Assembly: GCF_963977235.1 (NCBI RefSeq)
Contig: NZ_CAXBOD010000002.1
Span: 251,378-315,377 of the forward strand
Direction: 5' to 3'
DNA: 64,000 nt
Source: Albimonas sp963977235
Lineage (GTDB): Bacteria; Pseudomonadota; Alphaproteobacteria; Rhodobacterales; Rhodobacteraceae
Shown here: in pieces, positions 63,353-64,000 of the stretch
Layout: the number at the start of each line of letters is the position of its first letter
Position numbering within the stretch: the stretch's first letter is position 1
Notes under the pieces: model-generated
The model's input: only the letters and a program-made list of their open reading frames with translations
What the model was told of the DNA's origin: nothing
Databases searched by the model: none
Program-made: the position numbers and the translations under genes

Positions 63353-63367
63353 GCCTCGCGCGGGCCC

Positions 63368-63769
63368 TCAGGCCACCGCCGTCATCCGCAGCTCGACCAG
63401 CGCGCCGGGCAGGGCGAGGGCTTTGACCTCGACGGCGGTCCAGGCGGGATAGGGCTCGGCGAATCTGCGCTCCAGGGCGGCCATCATCAGGGGCATCTGC
63501 GCGGGCAGCCCGCCCTCGGGCCCGGCGACGTGAAAGGACGTCAGCTCCGCCACCGCGTCCCAGTCGCGCCCCGCCTCGGCCAGCACCCGGGCCTGCAGGT
63601 CGAAGGCCGCGGCGATCTGCGCCGCCGCCCCCTCCGCCAGCTCCGGCGGGCTCAGCGAGACCAGCCCCAGCTGCCCCGACAGGTGCAGCATCCCCCCCGC
63701 CCGCACCGCCGGCGAGAACCGGTAGCTGCGGTAATGAGCCATCGTCGGCGGCGTGATTCCCTCGCGCAT
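63368..63769 (-). CDS. RidA (YjgF/Endoribonuclease L-PSP) family protein
   Basis: 133 residues of the RidA fold: RFSPAVRAGGMLHLSGQLG, the DLQARVLAEAGRDWDAVAELTSF helix region and the C-terminal YPAWTAVEVKALALPGALVELRM. The arginine of catalytic RidA proteins lies in the final conserved block, where this protein has LPGALVEL in place of the usual R-containing IALPR; so deaminase activity is doubtful. The ATG at 63769 follows GGGAGAC. It is convergent with the dehydrogenases and divergent from tuf. Confidence 0.85.
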   Translation of the reverse strand: MREGITPPTMAHYRSYRFSPAVRAGGMLHLSGQLGLVSLSPPELAEGAAAQIAAAFDLQARVLAEAGRDWDAVAELTSFHVAGPEGGLPAQMPLMMAALERRFAEPYPAWTAVEVKALALPGALVELRMTAVA

Positions 63770-63933
63770 GGCGCAGTCTCCCTCGTGATCGTTCGCGTTG
63801 ACGTCGCGGCGCGCCGGCGAACCGGCCGCGCGACCCTGCATGACGGTTGCCTCCGCCGTTGAAACCCTCTATCCGGGCGCCGGCGAAATCCATGGGTCCG
63901 CCGCGCGACCCGACGAAGTGAGGAATGACCGCG

Positions 63934-64000
63934 ATGGCGAAGGCGAAGTTCGAGCGCAACAAGCCGCACGTGAACATCGGGACGATCGGGCACGTCGACC
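63934..64000 (+). CDS. tuf: Translation elongation factor Tu, start of gene
   Basis: The first 22 codons, cut by the right edge: MAKAKFERNKPHVNIGTIGH followed by VD. This is the invariant EF-Tu N-terminus, including the start of the GHVDHGKT GTP loop. The ATG at 63934 is 12 bases after AGTGAGGA. The gap from the divergent RidA gene is 164 bp. Whether this is the copy beside fusA or the one beside secE/nusG cannot be told. Confidence 0.97.
   Translation, partial: MAKAKFERNKPHVNIGTIGHVD

Overview
This is a very GC-rich, gene-dense stretch of chromosome from an alphaproteobacterium, most likely a member of the Rhodobacterales. The evidence is the gene order chvI-chvG-hprK-rapZ-EIIA(Man)-HPr facing pckA, the aerobic-type cobalamin genes, the RTX metalloproteases, and a VPLPA-CTERM (PEP-CTERM-like) protein beside an exopolysaccharide locus. 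Stop codons are rare at this base composition, so most long antisense open frames are shadows. I saw no tRNA, rRNA, CRISPR array, insertion sequence or prophage.

Layout. Bases 1-5500: a GntR-type regulator (cut by the left edge) faces an ABC importer operon (ATPase, Tat-exported binding protein, two permeases) that ends in an Asp/Glu/hydantoin-type racemase; a near-perfect sigma-54 promoter precedes it. Bases 5600-12650: a tandem-GNAT acetyltransferase, an XRE/MmyB regulator with a small membrane protein (both preceded by the same 20-bp motif), an RTX matrixin protease, an SDR oxidoreductase, a class II aldolase and glpD. Bases 12800-17060: cobC and cobS, then a flavin-nucleotide family protein, cbiD and cobK. 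Bases 17100-25200: the regulatory PTS / ChvGI block (HPr, EIIA, RapZ, HprK, ChvG, ChvI) and divergent pckA, whose downstream region ends in a 173-bp inverted repeat.

Bases 25200-32600: alkB, a membrane protein, an O-antigen-ligase-like membrane protein, dnaK-dnaJ with a heat-shock-type promoter, and a SIMPL-domain protein. Bases 32600-50250 form a large surface-polysaccharide and secretion region: two divergent KpsS-like capsule glycosyltransferases, a Wza-like outer-membrane export lipoprotein, a VPLPA-CTERM protein, the KpsM-KpsT-KpsE capsule ABC exporter, an RTX protein, then a second block typical of exosortase-linked EPS systems (tyrosine autokinase, Wzz/GumC-like protein, secretion ATPase, PrsT TPR lipoprotein), and finally a serralysin-like RTX protease. 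No exosortase lies in the window. The two export modules and the sorted protein probably build one cell-surface matrix.

Bases 50300-55450: an ABC importer of the nitrate/sulfonate/taurine type, an arylsulfotransferase-family protein and a divergent LacI regulator with two palindromic operators. Bases 55788-63234: acyl-CoA metabolism (acyl-CoA synthetase, enoyl-CoA hydratase, IclR regulator, two overlapping acyl-CoA dehydrogenases) mixed with a DUF4336 protein and an FMN reductase. The window closes with a RidA-family protein and the first 22 codons of tuf (EF-Tu).

Two families of intergenic hairpin repeats recur between genes, and short in-frame tandem repeats (15, 24 and 27 bp) decorate gene starts.
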